Source of the DNA: Levilactobacillus andaensis
GTDB taxonomy: Bacteria > Bacillota > Bacilli > Lactobacillales > Lactobacillaceae
Length of the DNA: 64,000 bases
Reading direction: 5' to 3'
NCBI RefSeq assembly: GCF_016861695.1
Contig: NZ_BOLP01000006.1
Coordinates: 102,972 to 166,971 of the forward strand
Each line of letters opens with the position of its first letter. Position 1 is the first letter of the stretch. A program made the position numbers and the translations under genes. The notes under the pieces were generated by a model. It saw only the letters and a list, made by a program, of their open reading frames with translations. It was not told the origin of the DNA and searched no databases. Positions 18,357 through 27,029 of this stretch are shown piece by piece.

Positions 18357-18393
18357 AAGAGAGTATCGTTTCCACCAGATATTCTCTTTTTCA
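18357..18393 (+). terminator. Terminator of the DUF3737-patB operon
   Basis: AAGAGAGTATC pairs with GATATTCTCTT and is followed by a T-run. Confidence 0.75.
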
Positions 18394-18490
18394 TTTGCTT
18401 CAATTCGAAATTTCTTCCCTGATACATTAACCGGTCATATGCTACTATTGAAATAGTTAATCGGGGATTTTTTACGAGGAGGACGTCTAC

Positions 18491-18685
18491 TTGAAAAGCA
18501 TACTGAAAAATTGCGTCATCATTTACGCCATCATGTTTGCTGTTTTAATTGCCTTGCCAGTTCTTTGGCCAAACAGCTTTAGTTTCAGTTGGTCGACAAT
18601 TCTTTGGATCATCGTGGGGTCGCTAATTGGGTTCACCGTTATCTTTGTATCTGGAAAAATAAAGCAGATCAGAAAGACCAAGTAA
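18491..18685 (+). CDS. Small two-segment membrane protein
   Basis: This is a 64-residue protein with two membrane segments (about 7-24 and 33-53) separated by a WPNSFSFSWST turn, and a basic tail KIKQIRKTK facing the cytoplasm. The start is TTG at 18491, supported by GAGGAGG 8-9 bases upstream. It is followed directly by its own terminator, so it is a monocistronic small gene. I do not recognise the family; it resembles small DUF-type inner membrane proteins of lactobacilli. Confidence 0.72.
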   Translation: MKSILKNCVIIYAIMFAVLIALPVLWPNSFSFSWSTILWIIVGSLIGFTVIFVSGKIKQIRKTK

Positions 18686-18691
18686 TGCCTT

Positions 18692-18726
18692 AAACCCGTG
18701 TCGCCCTTGACGGCCACGGGTTTTTA
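18692..18726 (+). terminator. Terminator after the small membrane protein gene
   Basis: AAACCCGTG and CACGGGTTT form the stem, followed by a T-run. Confidence 0.8.
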
Positions 18727-18865
18727 ATTTGTCCAATCAAACGTTTCTAACGAAAGCCTTTCCAGCCCGATAATCCGGGCCAGCATGCTATACTGATAGA
18801 GATATCCAGTGTGTATTTTGTGGAGAAATTGACCCCACAACGACCAATGAGGAGGACTCTTTACC

Positions 18866-19819
18866 ATGACGATTAATCCAGCCGATGCTCAAGACGTCTA
18901 CCGCGACGCCGGCGACAATATTATGTTTACCACCTACCTAATTGACCACGATCACCTTGACCACGACCGTGACGCGTTGGCCGAGTTCGCCGACCGGTTA
19001 GCGGCCATCGAACGCAGCATGGCCATCCGCTACCCCGACGCGAACCTCCGCGTAGCCTTCGGGATTGGCTCAACGGCCTGGGACCTGCTTTTTCCAGACG
19101 CCAATAAGCCCAAGGAACTCGTAGACTTTGCCGAAATCAAGGGACCAAAGTACACGGCACCGGCCACACCTGGCGACCTATTTATGCATGTTCGGGCCAA
19201 AGACATGGCTGTAGTCTACGAAGTCATGGACCAATCGCGCGAATTTCTCCGCGACTGGACGACCGTGGTCGATGAGACGCCGGGCTTCCGCTACTTTGAG
19301 GGTCGCGCCATCATTGGCTTCATTGATGGTACGGAAAATCCAGCCGGCCCTGACGCTACGCAGTACGCCCTGATTGGTGACGAAGACCCCGAGTTTGAGA
19401 ATGGCTCCTATGCCTTTGCTCAGAAATACACGCACAACATGGACGCTTGGAACAAGCTCAAGACTGAGGACCAGGAAAAGTCGATTGGTCGGCATAAATT
19501 TAGCGACCGCGAGCTCGATGACGACGAAAAATTACCAAACGCCCACAACATCGCGTCACAGGATAACGCTGATGGCATCGAACACAAAATCGTGCGGATG
19601 AACGTGCCTTACGCCAAGCCCGGTCAAGGCATCGTCGGCACCTACTTCATCGGTTATGCACGGCACTTTACGGTGACACAACGGATGCTGGACAACATGT
19701 TCAGTCAAAGTGACCGACTACTGGACTTCAGTACACCGATCACGGGGGCGGCGTTCTTTATCCCTTCCCGTCGCCTGCTCGAACACATCGCTGACGGCGA
19801 ACTGTTCCCCCAAAAATAG
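18866..19819 (+). CDS. Dyp-type heme peroxidase
   Basis: This 317-residue protein has the hallmark GxxDG motif (GFIDGTENP, 151-159) with catalytic Asp154. It also has the YTHNMDAW and SIGRHKFSDRELDD blocks, the probable proximal heme ligand His227 in KLPNAHNIAS, and GTYFIGYARH near the C-terminus. It is of the YfeX-like cytoplasmic type without a Tat signal. It would reduce peroxides or act on porphyrin-type substrates if heme is available; most lactobacilli need exogenous heme. GAGGAGG precedes the ATG. An extended -10 element TGCTATACT lies at 18786-18794. Confidence 0.93.
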   Translation: MTINPADAQDVYRDAGDNIMFTTYLIDHDHLDHDRDALAEFADRLAAIERSMAIRYPDANLRVAFGIGSTAWDLLFPDANKPKELVDFAEIKGPKYTAPATPGDLFMHVRAKDMAVVYEVMDQSREFLRDWTTVVDETPGFRYFEGRAIIGFIDGTENPAGPDATQYALIGDEDPEFENGSYAFAQKYTHNMDAWNKLKTEDQEKSIGRHKFSDRELDDDEKLPNAHNIASQDNADGIEHKIVRMNVPYAKPGQGIVGTYFIGYARHFTVTQRMLDNMFSQSDRLLDFSTPITGAAFFIPSRRLLEHIADGELFPQK

Positions 19820-19845
19820 CTATTAAAGATAAACTTGCTAAAATT

Positions 19846-20032
19846 GGCCGCACTGCGGCTGCCAGGAATTCCGCCTGCTGTGGGGACGCTTCAGCCTGAG
19901 AAACGGGCTTCCGACTCGATTTGAAGCCACGAAGAACACGTGTCTCCAAAGTCGCCCGTGCTGTAAACTGGCTGAAAAGAACGCCAGTTAACACCACCTC
20001 CACGGCTGGCTCCATCCCTGGCCTCCTCCGGC
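19846..20032 (-). repeat. Structured intergenic repeat, subtype A, inverted
   Basis: Full-length copy in the opposite orientation. It opens GGCCGCACTGCGGCTGCCAG and closes CATCCCTGGCCTCCTCCGGC. Internal arms include AACTGGC...GCCAGTT and GAAGCCACG...CGTGTCTCC. It follows the Dyp peroxidase gene. Confidence 0.8.
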
Positions 20033-20172
20033 TAATGTTGACGATTACAGGAACAAGTTTTGCATCTGTTTCGCCATCAAATGGTAGCAATCGTGTGTGC
20101 TTTGCTTCTACACCAAATTAGCTAGTAACCATAATTTCTAGTCTCGTCTAAAATATATACTGTTTGTACACC

Positions 20173-20212
20173 AAAAAGCGTGTCCCGCCACATCACTTGG
20201 GGACACGTTTTT
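20173..20212. terminator. Rho-independent terminator
   Basis: Symmetrical stem AAAAAGCGTGTCCC/GGGACACGTTTTT, functional in either direction. It separates the Dyp gene and its repeat from the MFS genes. Confidence 0.8.
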
Positions 20213-20343
20213 CAATTGCGGTCTTAATTCTCCCGCAGTGCCTGCTAGACCAATCAATCTCGCTATAATCAAAAATAATTTTTGCAATTGCCAATCCCCT
20301 TTTCATTAAACGATTGCGAGCGCATACAACTAAGTATCAAGTG

Positions 20344-20372
20344 TTGACGTTTCGCCGTCATGCGGGTAATGT
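20344..20372 (+). promoter_or_regulatory. Promoter of the MFS gene at 20467, with a dyad downstream
   Basis: TTGACG and TAATGT with a 17-base spacer. ACCAT/ATGGT (20383-20400) forms a short inverted repeat just past the expected start site and could bind a repressor. Confidence 0.5.
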
Positions 20373-20466
20373 AGTGGTCGTTACCATCACGAATAATGGT
20401 CAAATTAGCGGGCGTCACAGTAGGTGATTCCGCCGATCAATTCACAAAATAAGGAGTTGAACCACT

Positions 20467-21696
20467 TTGGATGAAGCTGAAAGAGAGAGCGGCCCATGGC
20501 GGCGTAATTTACGCGTGCTGTGGTTCTGTACGTTCGTGGCCGGCATGGCCTTCAGCGAAATCATGCCCTTTTTATCGCTATATATTAGTAGTTTGGGCGA
20601 CTTTACCAAGTCACAGGTCACCATGTACAGTGGCCTGGTCTACGCCGCCGACTTCTTCGTCAGCGCCATCGCGTCCCCACTCTGGGGCATGGTCGCCGAT
20701 CGAAAGGGTCGAAAATTAATGCTGTTGCGCTCCTCACTGGGGACGGCGTTTGCCATGGCCTTAATGGGCTTTGCCACCAGCGTTTGGCAGTTAGTCGCGT
20801 TGCGGGCCCTCCAAGGGGTCTTCGCCGGTTTCATTTCTAACGCCCAAGCCTTGGTCGCCTCGCAGACGCCGCGGAAACACAGTGGCGCATCGCTCAGCAC
20901 GTTGATGACCGGGGTGACCAGCGGGATGTTGCTGGGACCCGTCATCGGTGGGGTGCTGGCGCAAGTCTTCTCGATTCGCCTGACCTTCTTCATCACCGCC
21001 GCCCTGCTCTTCTCCACGTTTGTCTTGAGCTGGGTCCTGGTCGAAGAGAAGTTCAAGCCAGTTGCGCCCAAACCAGCAGGCGAACGCAGTCACAATCCAC
21101 TGGCCGCTTTCCCCAATCCCAAATTGATTCTGGTGCTCCTGTCTTCCACGTTGATTGTTCAATTTGGGAACATCTCCATCTCGCCCATTATCAGTCTGTA
21201 CGTCAAGGAACTCATGCACAACGTCGGCCCAATTACCGTGGTCGCCGGCATCATCGCGGCTTTACCGGGGATCTCCAACATCTTCGCTTCGCCGCGACTT
21301 GGCCGTTACGGTGACGAGCATGGGTCCGGAAAAGTGCTGATTTTTGGCTACGTCTTCGCCTTTCTAATGTACCTGCCACAAGGCTTCGTCACCAGCGTCT
21401 GGATGCTCGGTGCCTTGCGCTTCATGATTGGGATTTCCGATGGGGCTTTGTTCCCCGAAATTCAAACGTTGCTGACCAAGAACTCACCGGTCGAATTGAC
21501 GTCGACGGTCTTCAGTTGGAACCAATCCTTCCAGGCCATCGGCAACATGATGGGGTCGCTACTCGGCGGCTGGATCGCCGGGGTGTTCAATTACAACGCG
21601 GTATTCTTCTCGACGGCGGCACTGATGCTGGTCAACTTGGCCCTCATCTGGTGGCTCGTCCCCGAACTCCGTCACAGCAAAACTCAACCAGCTTAA
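20467..21696 (+). CDS. MFS multidrug efflux transporter, DHA1 (MdtG/PmrA-like)
   Basis: A 409-residue protein with 12 predicted membrane segments. The DHA1 hallmark motif A region is SPLWGMVADRKGRKLMLLRS in the loop between segments 2 and 3, and motif C-like GPVIGGVLAQ lies in segment 5. It is probably a proton-driven drug exporter. The start is TTG at 20467, preceded by AAGGAG at about 10 bases. The N-terminal tail is charged and cytoplasmic. It has its own promoter and dyad. A second exporter gene follows in the same direction but behind a hairpin and an operator-like palindrome, so the two may be regulated separately. Substrate unknown. Confidence 0.9.
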   Translation: MDEAERESGPWRRNLRVLWFCTFVAGMAFSEIMPFLSLYISSLGDFTKSQVTMYSGLVYAADFFVSAIASPLWGMVADRKGRKLMLLRSSLGTAFAMALMGFATSVWQLVALRALQGVFAGFISNAQALVASQTPRKHSGASLSTLMTGVTSGMLLGPVIGGVLAQVFSIRLTFFITAALLFSTFVLSWVLVEEKFKPVAPKPAGERSHNPLAAFPNPKLILVLLSSTLIVQFGNISISPIISLYVKELMHNVGPITVVAGIIAALPGISNIFASPRLGRYGDEHGSGKVLIFGYVFAFLMYLPQGFVTSVWMLGALRFMIGISDGALFPEIQTLLTKNSPVELTSTVFSWNQSFQAIGNMMGSLLGGWIAGVFNYNAVFFSTAALMLVNLALIWWLVPELRHSKTQPA

Positions 21697-21763
21697 TAGA
21701 AGATATTGATTCGCCTGCGACTGCTAGCGGGCATGCTATTTTATAAAACAAATAGCATGTCCC

Positions 21764-21779
21764 TAAACGCAAGCGTTTA
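21764..21779. promoter_or_regulatory. LacI/CcpA-type palindromic operator
   Basis: TAAACGCAAGCGTTTA is a perfect 16-base palindrome typical of LacI-family sites. It matches the cre consensus except at the outer right positions. It lies between two MFS genes, about 85 bases before the second. Confidence 0.5.
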
Positions 21780-21862
21780 CATATAAACCGGGTGTCGCAC
21801 CTCCCGTAATCGACTCCAAAATTCATTGTCCCTAAACTCTCAAACGAATAGAAGGCCCAACT

Positions 21863-23236
21863 TTGTCTAAGGAAATCAAGCATTCACTATTTATTATGGT
21901 ATTTGGTACCTTCTTCGGCATCCTCTGCTCAACGCTGATGAACGTGGCGTTGCCGACCTTCATGACGGTCTTTCACGTCAACTCGTCCACCGTCCAATGG
22001 ATCAGCAACGGCTACATGCTGGTCAGCGCCATGATGATTCCTGTCAGTGCCTACCTCACCAAGAAATACACGTTCCGTGCCCTCTTCATCACCTTCTCCG
22101 TGATTTTTCTGGCGGGAACGTTGCTCGGTAGCATCGCCCAGAGCTTCTTCATTCTAATTCTCGGCCGCATGATTCAGGCCATCGGGTCCGGCGTCATGAT
22201 GCCGCTGGTCAATATCTTGGCGATTCGTTACGCCGAACCCACCAAAAAAGGTGCCGTGATGGGTATCGTCGGCTTGGCCTTTAACTTCTCGCCGATCATC
22301 GGCCCCACGCTGTCCGGGGTCATTTTGACCTACCTGTCGTGGCGTTACCTCTTCATCCTAGTGCTCCCATTTATCGTTATCGATATTGCCCTAGCGCTCC
22401 GCTTTCTGCCGCGCGTGCCAACCAACGAGACGCCAAAATTGGATGTCGTTGGCCTCATCCTGATCAGTTTCGGTTCGCTGGGCCTCCTGTGGAGCTTCTC
22501 CAACGTGGGCCAGTACAGCCTGACCTCACCATTTGTCATCGTGCCCTTCGCGGTCGGCCTCTTGTTCACAGGTCTCTTCATTCGCCAGCAAATACATACT
22601 GCGAACCCCCTAATTAACCTCCAAATATTTAAGAACGTCCAATTCACTACGGCCACAAGTTTAAATGCCTTAATCGTTGCGACGATGTACGGCAACACCA
22701 TTCTCCTACCACTACTCATCCAAACGATCATGCACCAAAGCCCCATCATTTCTGGGCTGGCCATTCTACCCGGGGCCTGTCTGACCGGGGTCATGTCGCC
22801 CATCAGTGGCCGGCTTTTTGACCGCTATCCGGTACGGGTCATCGTGACGACCGGCCTGCTGATCGATTGCTTCGGGACCATGATGCAAGCCTTCATCGAC
22901 GTGAATGCCTCGGTCGCCATGCTAACGGTCGGCCAAACAGTACGTCAGTTGGGCTTGGTTCTCATCCTAATTCCGATTCAGACGCAGGCGTTGACCAAGC
23001 TTCCCAACCGGCTGATTGCCGACGGGGTCGCAACGTTTAATACCCTCCGGCAAATCTCTGGCTCATTTGGGACCGCAATTATTATTGCTACGATCAACCT
23101 GGCAACGAAGTTCTTCAGTGCCAACGCCAACGCACCGCAAATCGGCATTCAATCTGGGTTCACCATGTGTCTGCTGTTCCTGCTGATTGCCCTCGGCGTA
23201 TCGACCAAACTGTTGACCGTCCGCGAGGTCGCGTAA
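21863..23236 (+). CDS. MFS transporter, DHA2 (EmrB/LmrB-like)
   Basis: A 457-residue protein with about 14 membrane segments, the DHA2 layout. Typical blocks are NVALPTFMTVFHVNSSTVQW at the N-terminus, YTFRALFITF, GRMIQAIGSGVMMPL, and the motif C-like NFSPIIGPTLSGVI. It is probably a proton-coupled exporter of lipophilic compounds. The start is TTG at 21863 with GAAGG 7 bases upstream. A LacI/CcpA-type palindrome precedes it. The downstream side is a 900-base gene-free region with two repeats. Confidence 0.9.
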   Translation: MSKEIKHSLFIMVFGTFFGILCSTLMNVALPTFMTVFHVNSSTVQWISNGYMLVSAMMIPVSAYLTKKYTFRALFITFSVIFLAGTLLGSIAQSFFILILGRMIQAIGSGVMMPLVNILAIRYAEPTKKGAVMGIVGLAFNFSPIIGPTLSGVILTYLSWRYLFILVLPFIVIDIALALRFLPRVPTNETPKLDVVGLILISFGSLGLLWSFSNVGQYSLTSPFVIVPFAVGLLFTGLFIRQQIHTANPLINLQIFKNVQFTTATSLNALIVATMYGNTILLPLLIQTIMHQSPIISGLAILPGACLTGVMSPISGRLFDRYPVRVIVTTGLLIDCFGTMMQAFIDVNASVAMLTVGQTVRQLGLVLILIPIQTQALTKLPNRLIADGVATFNTLRQISGSFGTAIIIATINLATKFFSANANAPQIGIQSGFTMCLLFLLIALGVSTKLLTVREVA

Positions 23237-23286
23237 TCAATCTGGGACTAACACTAGGCAACCTGGTAGTCCCATCGCTTTACCGG

Positions 23287-23421
23287 CCGGCAGATATGGG
23301 CTGGAACGGTGCGAACGCAACTTGAAGCCTCGAAAAAGCCGCGTCTACAAGGTTGGTTTTCTACTAAGCCGGCAAAAACCGCCAGCTAAGTAGAACGACG
23401 CGCCTGAGCCCATATCTGCCG
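23287..23421 (-). repeat. Structured intergenic repeat, subtype C (compact)
   Basis: The ends CCGGCAGATATGGGCT and GAGCCCATATCTGCCG pair almost perfectly. Inside is the shared CTTGAAGCCTCGAAAAAGCC block and a CTAAGCCGGC/GCCAGCTAAG arm. It is shorter than subtypes A and B and lies past the DHA2 gene. The region 23425-23640 shows nothing else recognisable. Confidence 0.65.
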
Positions 23422-23640
23422 ACCTCTCGACTTACATAGTGTGCTTAGACGACGAGGATAATGACTGGAACAGTCGTAGTCGTTATCGATTGAACCGAAT
23501 GCGCTCGTCCCTTCGACCGTTGTCGTGGTAAAACACAATCAAAACCGCGTGCGGCCAATCTATACTAACCTAACCGATACAAATTCTTACCAATACTGGA
23601 ACGCGACAAGTATTCCATCTTTTAACGCTTAGACTCTACA

Positions 23641-23696
23641 AAAAAATGATCGCAAGCTGCCATGAAATATGGTGGCCTGCGATCATTTTGGTTTTA
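23641..23696. terminator. Rho-independent terminator in gene-free region
   Basis: AAAATGATCGCA pairs with TGCGATCATTTT around an imperfect inner hairpin, with T's on both sides. No gene ends immediately next to it. Confidence 0.6.
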
Positions 23697-23932
23697 AACG
23701 TAATTTTTACTGCTGAAATACGCTTTATCTTCTATTCTGCTGAAAATAATTCCCAATTATTCATTTGATTTTAGCACAGCCACTAAGCCTCCAAGCCCCC
23801 GTCCCAACTGGCACGACACCCTCCCAGTAGCACCAGCCGACACCCCCATGACCACAATGATCACAATGATCACTAAGTAATTCACCTGTGCTTCAACGGG
23901 CTACCGCCATTCCGCAACAAAGCCCACAACCA

Positions 23933-24117
23933 GAGCCGGAAGAGGCCAGGGATGCAGCCAGCCGTGGTAATCCTGTTAGCTGGCCGCTGGCTAGCTAACA
24001 GGATGGGCGCCTTTGGAGACGTGGGTTCTTCACGGCTTCAAAGCGAGCGAGAAGCCCGCCCCACAGGCTGAAGCGTCCCCACAGCAGGCCGAATCCCTGG
24101 CAGCCGGAGCGCGGCCA
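23933..24117 (+). repeat. Structured intergenic repeat, subtype A
   Basis: Full-length copy. The upper arm is CCTGTTAGCTGGC with GGCTAGCTAACAGG, a sequence not found in other copies but fully paired. The terminal stem GGCCAGGGAT/ATCCCTGGC is intact. It lies just past the convergent NAD(P)-binding protein gene. Confidence 0.8.
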
Positions 24118-24154
24118 TTCTGCGCTACACGCTCTTGCACTTGAGACCCGACCG

Positions 24155-24631
24155 TTACCCCGCCAAATCATCTAACGGAATGTCGGCTGGCTTTGCGGTA
24201 AAAACACGTGGGGTCTCCAACGCCATCAGCGTGCTGATACCCGCAAAGCCTTCGACCAGGTCAAAGTTGATTCCCGCCGTCATCAGAGTGCGCCGGGCAT
24301 CGCGGATCTCGCCCGGTAGCTCGACGATGTCGTCGGTGCGGCTAACGATGACTTGACCGGCACCCGCCGCGGTCGCTGCGGTGGCTAACGTCCGCGCCAT
24401 TTGGGACAAATGAATCGTTGGCACCAGCGCCACGACCACGTCTTGATCCAACATCGCTGCGGTCAGACCGCCTTCGTCAATGGCTTCACCGGTCAGTGCG
24501 GTCACCGTCGTTGGCAACGTGACCGCGCTCGGGGTGTACACCGTCAGGTCTAACTGACTATTTTGGCTTAATTGGCGGACAAAGGTTTGGCTAGCGGCGT
24601 CCAGCGCCCCAGCGAGTAAGATTCGTTTCAA
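24155..24631 (-). CDS. NAD(P)-binding Rossmann-like protein (NmrA/YwnB-like), short
   Basis: A 158-residue protein with a Rossmann-like start (RILLAGALDAASQTFVRQL), then acidic and Gly-rich turns and VVVALVPTIHLSQMARTLA. It ends near residue 158, shorter than typical NAD(P)H-binding oxidoreductases of about 200 residues. The usual GxxGxxG glycines are degenerate (GALDAAS), so nucleotide binding may be weak or lost. The start is TTG at 24631 with AAGGGAG 8 bases upstream. It is single-gene. It could be a redox sensor or a decaying paralogue. Confidence 0.7.
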   Translation of the reverse strand: MKRILLAGALDAASQTFVRQLSQNSQLDLTVYTPSAVTLPTTVTALTGEAIDEGGLTAAMLDQDVVVALVPTIHLSQMARTLATAATAAGAGQVIVSRTDDIVELPGEIRDARRTLMTAGINFDLVEGFAGISTLMALETPRVFTAKPADIPLDDLAG

Positions 24632-24868
24632 GGTCGTAACTCCCTTTCGTTTTTTGATGATGTTTTAGATTATAAAGGGTTCTAGTTGGTCGAAGGCAAC
24701 CCCTTTTTTTAAATAATTTCGATTAAATTAAATAAGGTTTTTCTTATCTGAAACATATTTTTTTATGTTAAGTTGTAACTCGCGACGAACCCGCATGCCA
24801 CCGGGCTTAAGCAACAGTCACGAATTCGTTTACACCCGAATATTATCAACATCGGCAATAGTTTTTCT

Positions 24869-24897
24869 TTGGAAAATCCACCCATTTCGTGTACAAT
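24869..24897 (+). promoter_or_regulatory. Promoter of the opuC operon
   Basis: TTGGAA (24869-24874) and TACAAT (24892-24897), with a 17-base spacer. The expected start near 24904 leaves a 285-base untranslated leader. Confidence 0.7.
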
Positions 24898-24903
24898 GGG
24901 CAT

Positions 24904-25188
24904 AATTACAGGCTGACATTCAAATACGACCGGTCTCCAGGATGCCCTTTTCTTTTAGGTGCTTCTCGGCATACCGATCGTTATTTTTATAGCGCGCAGG
25001 TCGTGACTCGTTCACGCTGTGCGATTTCTGTCTGGCCGTTGTGCCCCTCAACCAACAGTTAAACCGTGGTTGGTTGTTAATTAGTCGTAGCGCTGTGCTA
25101 CGCCGGTGAGCCGGTCTTGAAACTTTCTCAGGGCGACTGGCTTTCTCGTCACTGCTTCAAAATTCGTAAAATTACAGGAGGTTAATCA
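24904..25188 (+). ncRNA. Long folded 5' leader of the opuC operon (candidate regulatory RNA)
   Basis: A closing stem forms between GACCGG (24929-24934) and CCGGTC (25111-25116), extended inward. It encloses four hairpins: GGATGCC/GGCATACC (24940-24975), CGTGA/TCACG inside a GCGCAG/CTGTGC stem (24992-25022), CAACCAAC/GTTGGTTG (25049-25076) and CGTAGC/GCTACG (25086-25102). This five-helix junction does not match riboswitch consensus sequences I know, including ydaO (c-di-AMP), lysine or M-box. No open reading frame fills it. It probably controls the transporter in response to osmotic or metabolite signals, which is inference. Confidence 0.5.
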
Positions 25189-26394
25189 ATGCTACTTTCA
25201 ATGGAACATCTACGCAAAGAATATCCCAATGGTAAGGTTGCCGTCGACGATTTCAATTTACAGGTCGACCGCGGCGAGTTCATCGCCTTCATCGGGACGT
25301 CTGGTTCCGGTAAGACGACGACCATGCGGATGATCAACCGGATGCTCAACCAGACCTCCGGCACCATCAAGATCGACGGCAAGGACATTTCTAAAATGGA
25401 CCCGGTCAAGCTGCGGCGCTCCATCGGCTACGTGATCCAAAACACAGGCCTGATGCCGCACATGACGATTCAAGAAAACATCGAAATCGTCCCCAAGCTC
25501 CTCGGCTGGTCAAAGGAAAAACGTGCCGAACAAGCCCACAAAATGATCGAACTGGCCCAACTGCCAGATGACATGCTGCAACGCTATCCCGGCGAACTCT
25601 CCGGTGGGCAACAACAGCGAATCGGTGTCGTGCGGGCCTTAGCCGCCGACCAACAGATCATTTTGATGGATGAACCGTTCGGTGCCTTGGACCCCATCAC
25701 CCGGGAATCCTTGCAGGACCTGGTCAAACATTTACAAGAAGACCTCGGCAAGACCTTTATCTTCGTCACCCATGACATGGACGAGGCGCTGCACCTTTCA
25801 ACGCGCGTTGTCATCATGAGTCACGGCAAGCAGGTCCAAGTCGACACACCCGAAAATATCTTGCGGCACCCGGCCAACGAATTCGTCACCAACTTGATTG
25901 GTGAGGAACGCTTGATTCGGGCCCAACCCAACATTTTAACGGTTAGTCAGATCATGTTGAAGACGCCTGTATCCATCACGCCTGACAAGACGCTAGACGA
26001 CGCCATCGACCTGATGCATGACCGGCGAGTTGATACGTTGCTGGTCACCGATGACAACGGCGTGCTCCAAGGCTTCGTTGACCTGGATGACATCAACCGG
26101 ATCACCGATGGCTCCACACTCATCAGCCGCTTCACCAACCGCGAAGTCTTTTACGTGCAGGCCAACTCCCTCATCGGGGACACGGTCGACCGGATTCTGA
26201 AACAGGGGGTTAAAAACGTTCCCGTGGTCGATGCCAAGAAACACTTGGTCGGCATCGTGACCAGAACGGCCTTAGTCGACATCGTTTACGATGCGCTGCG
26301 GGGGGCGCCAGACGCCGATGAAGAACCAGCTTCACCGATCAACGCCGACATCCATGCCGCCGCCAACCATGAAGGAGGCGACACTGCCCAATGA
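25189..26394 (+). CDS. opuCA: Osmoprotectant ABC transporter, ATP-binding protein with CBS pair
   Basis: This 401-residue ATPase is of the glycine betaine/carnitine/choline (OpuC/OpuB) type. Walker A is GTSGSGKT (36-43), signature [10 protein letters not shown], Walker [14 protein letters not shown]. Two CBS domains (about 260-315 and 318-372) follow, with [14 protein letters not shown] and [18 protein letters not shown] pairs in OpuC-type proteins sense ionic strength or c-di-AMP. AGGAGG lies 7 bases before the ATG. It overlaps the next gene by 4 bases. It is first of four genes encoding a complete importer: ATPase, permease, binding lipoprotein, permease. Confidence 0.95.
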   Translation: MLLSMEHLRKEYPNGKVAVDDFNLQVDRGEFIAFIGTSGSGKTTTMRMINRMLNQTSGTIKIDGKDISKMDPVKLRRSIGYVIQNTGLMPHMTIQENIEIVPKLLGWSKEKRAEQAHKMIELAQLPDDMLQRYPGELSGGQQQRIGVVRALAADQQIILMDEPFGALDPITRESLQDLVKHLQEDLGKTFIFVTHDMDEALHLSTRVVIMSHGKQVQVDTPENILRHPANEFVTNLIGEERLIRAQPNILTVSQIMLKTPVSITPDKTLDDAIDLMHDRRVDTLLVTDDNGVLQGFVDLDDINRITDGSTLISRFTNREVFYVQANSLIGDTVDRILKQGVKNVPVVDAKKHLVGIVTRTALVDIVYDALRGAPDADEEPASPINADIHAAANHEGGDTAQ

Positions 26395-27017
26395 CCCACT
26401 TCTTAGCCACATACGGCTGGCAACTCGTTGCCAAGACCGGCCAACATTTATATATCTCGGCCGCCGCACTGGCCCTTGGGGTCATTGTGGCCGTGCCGTT
26501 AGGAATCCTGTTGACGCGGATGAAACACGGCGCCAACTTCGTGATCACGCTCGCCGGGGTGCTACAAACGATTCCGGCCATGGCGTTGCTGGCGATGATG
26601 ATCCCCATCTTCGGGATTGGCTCCACGCCAGCCATCGTCGCGTTATTCATCTACTCCCTCCTGCCCATCCTGCGGAACACTTATCTCGGGATGCAAGGCG
26701 TCTCCCCGACCGTGCGTGACGCGGCCAAGGGGATGGGGATGACCTGGTGGCAAATGATGGTCCGCGCCGAGATTCCACTGGCTGCGCCCGTCATCATGGC
26801 CGGTATCCGGCTGTCCGCGACCTACGTGATTGCTTGGGCCACACTGGCGTCTTACATCGGTGCCGGTGGCCTGGGGGACTTTATCTTTAACGGTTTAAAC
26901 CTCTACCGGTCTGACCTGATTCTCGGCGGCTCGATTCCCGTTATCCTCTTAGCCCTATTGGTGGACTACTTATTGGGTAAAGTGGAATGGGCCGTCACGC
27001 CACGACCCTTACGATAG
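26391..27017 (+). CDS. opuCB: Osmoprotectant ABC transporter permease
   Basis: A 208-residue inner-membrane permease with about five or six membrane segments and the BPD-transporter loop [20 protein letters not shown] (about residues 104-123), which docks to the ATPase. [20 protein letters not shown] and [15 protein letters not shown] are family hallmarks. The ATG overlaps the opuCA stop (ATGA), so translation is coupled. It acts with the second permease OpuCD as a heterodimer. Confidence 0.94.
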   Translation: MTHFLATYGWQLVAKTGQHLYISAAALALGVIVAVPLGILLTRMKHGANFVITLAGVLQTIPAMALLAMMIPIFGIGSTPAIVALFIYSLLPILRNTYLGMQGVSPTVRDAAKGMGMTWWQMMVRAEIPLAAPVIMAGIRLSATYVIAWATLASYIGAGGLGDFIFNGLNLYRSDLILGGSIPVILLALLVDYLLGKVEWAVTPRPLR

Positions 27018-27029
27018 GAGGTTCGTTTA

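Noticed and set aside
24904..25188. ydaO (c-di-AMP) or lysine riboswitch
   Set aside because: Conserved sequence blocks of those classes are not present, so only an unassigned structured leader is claimed.
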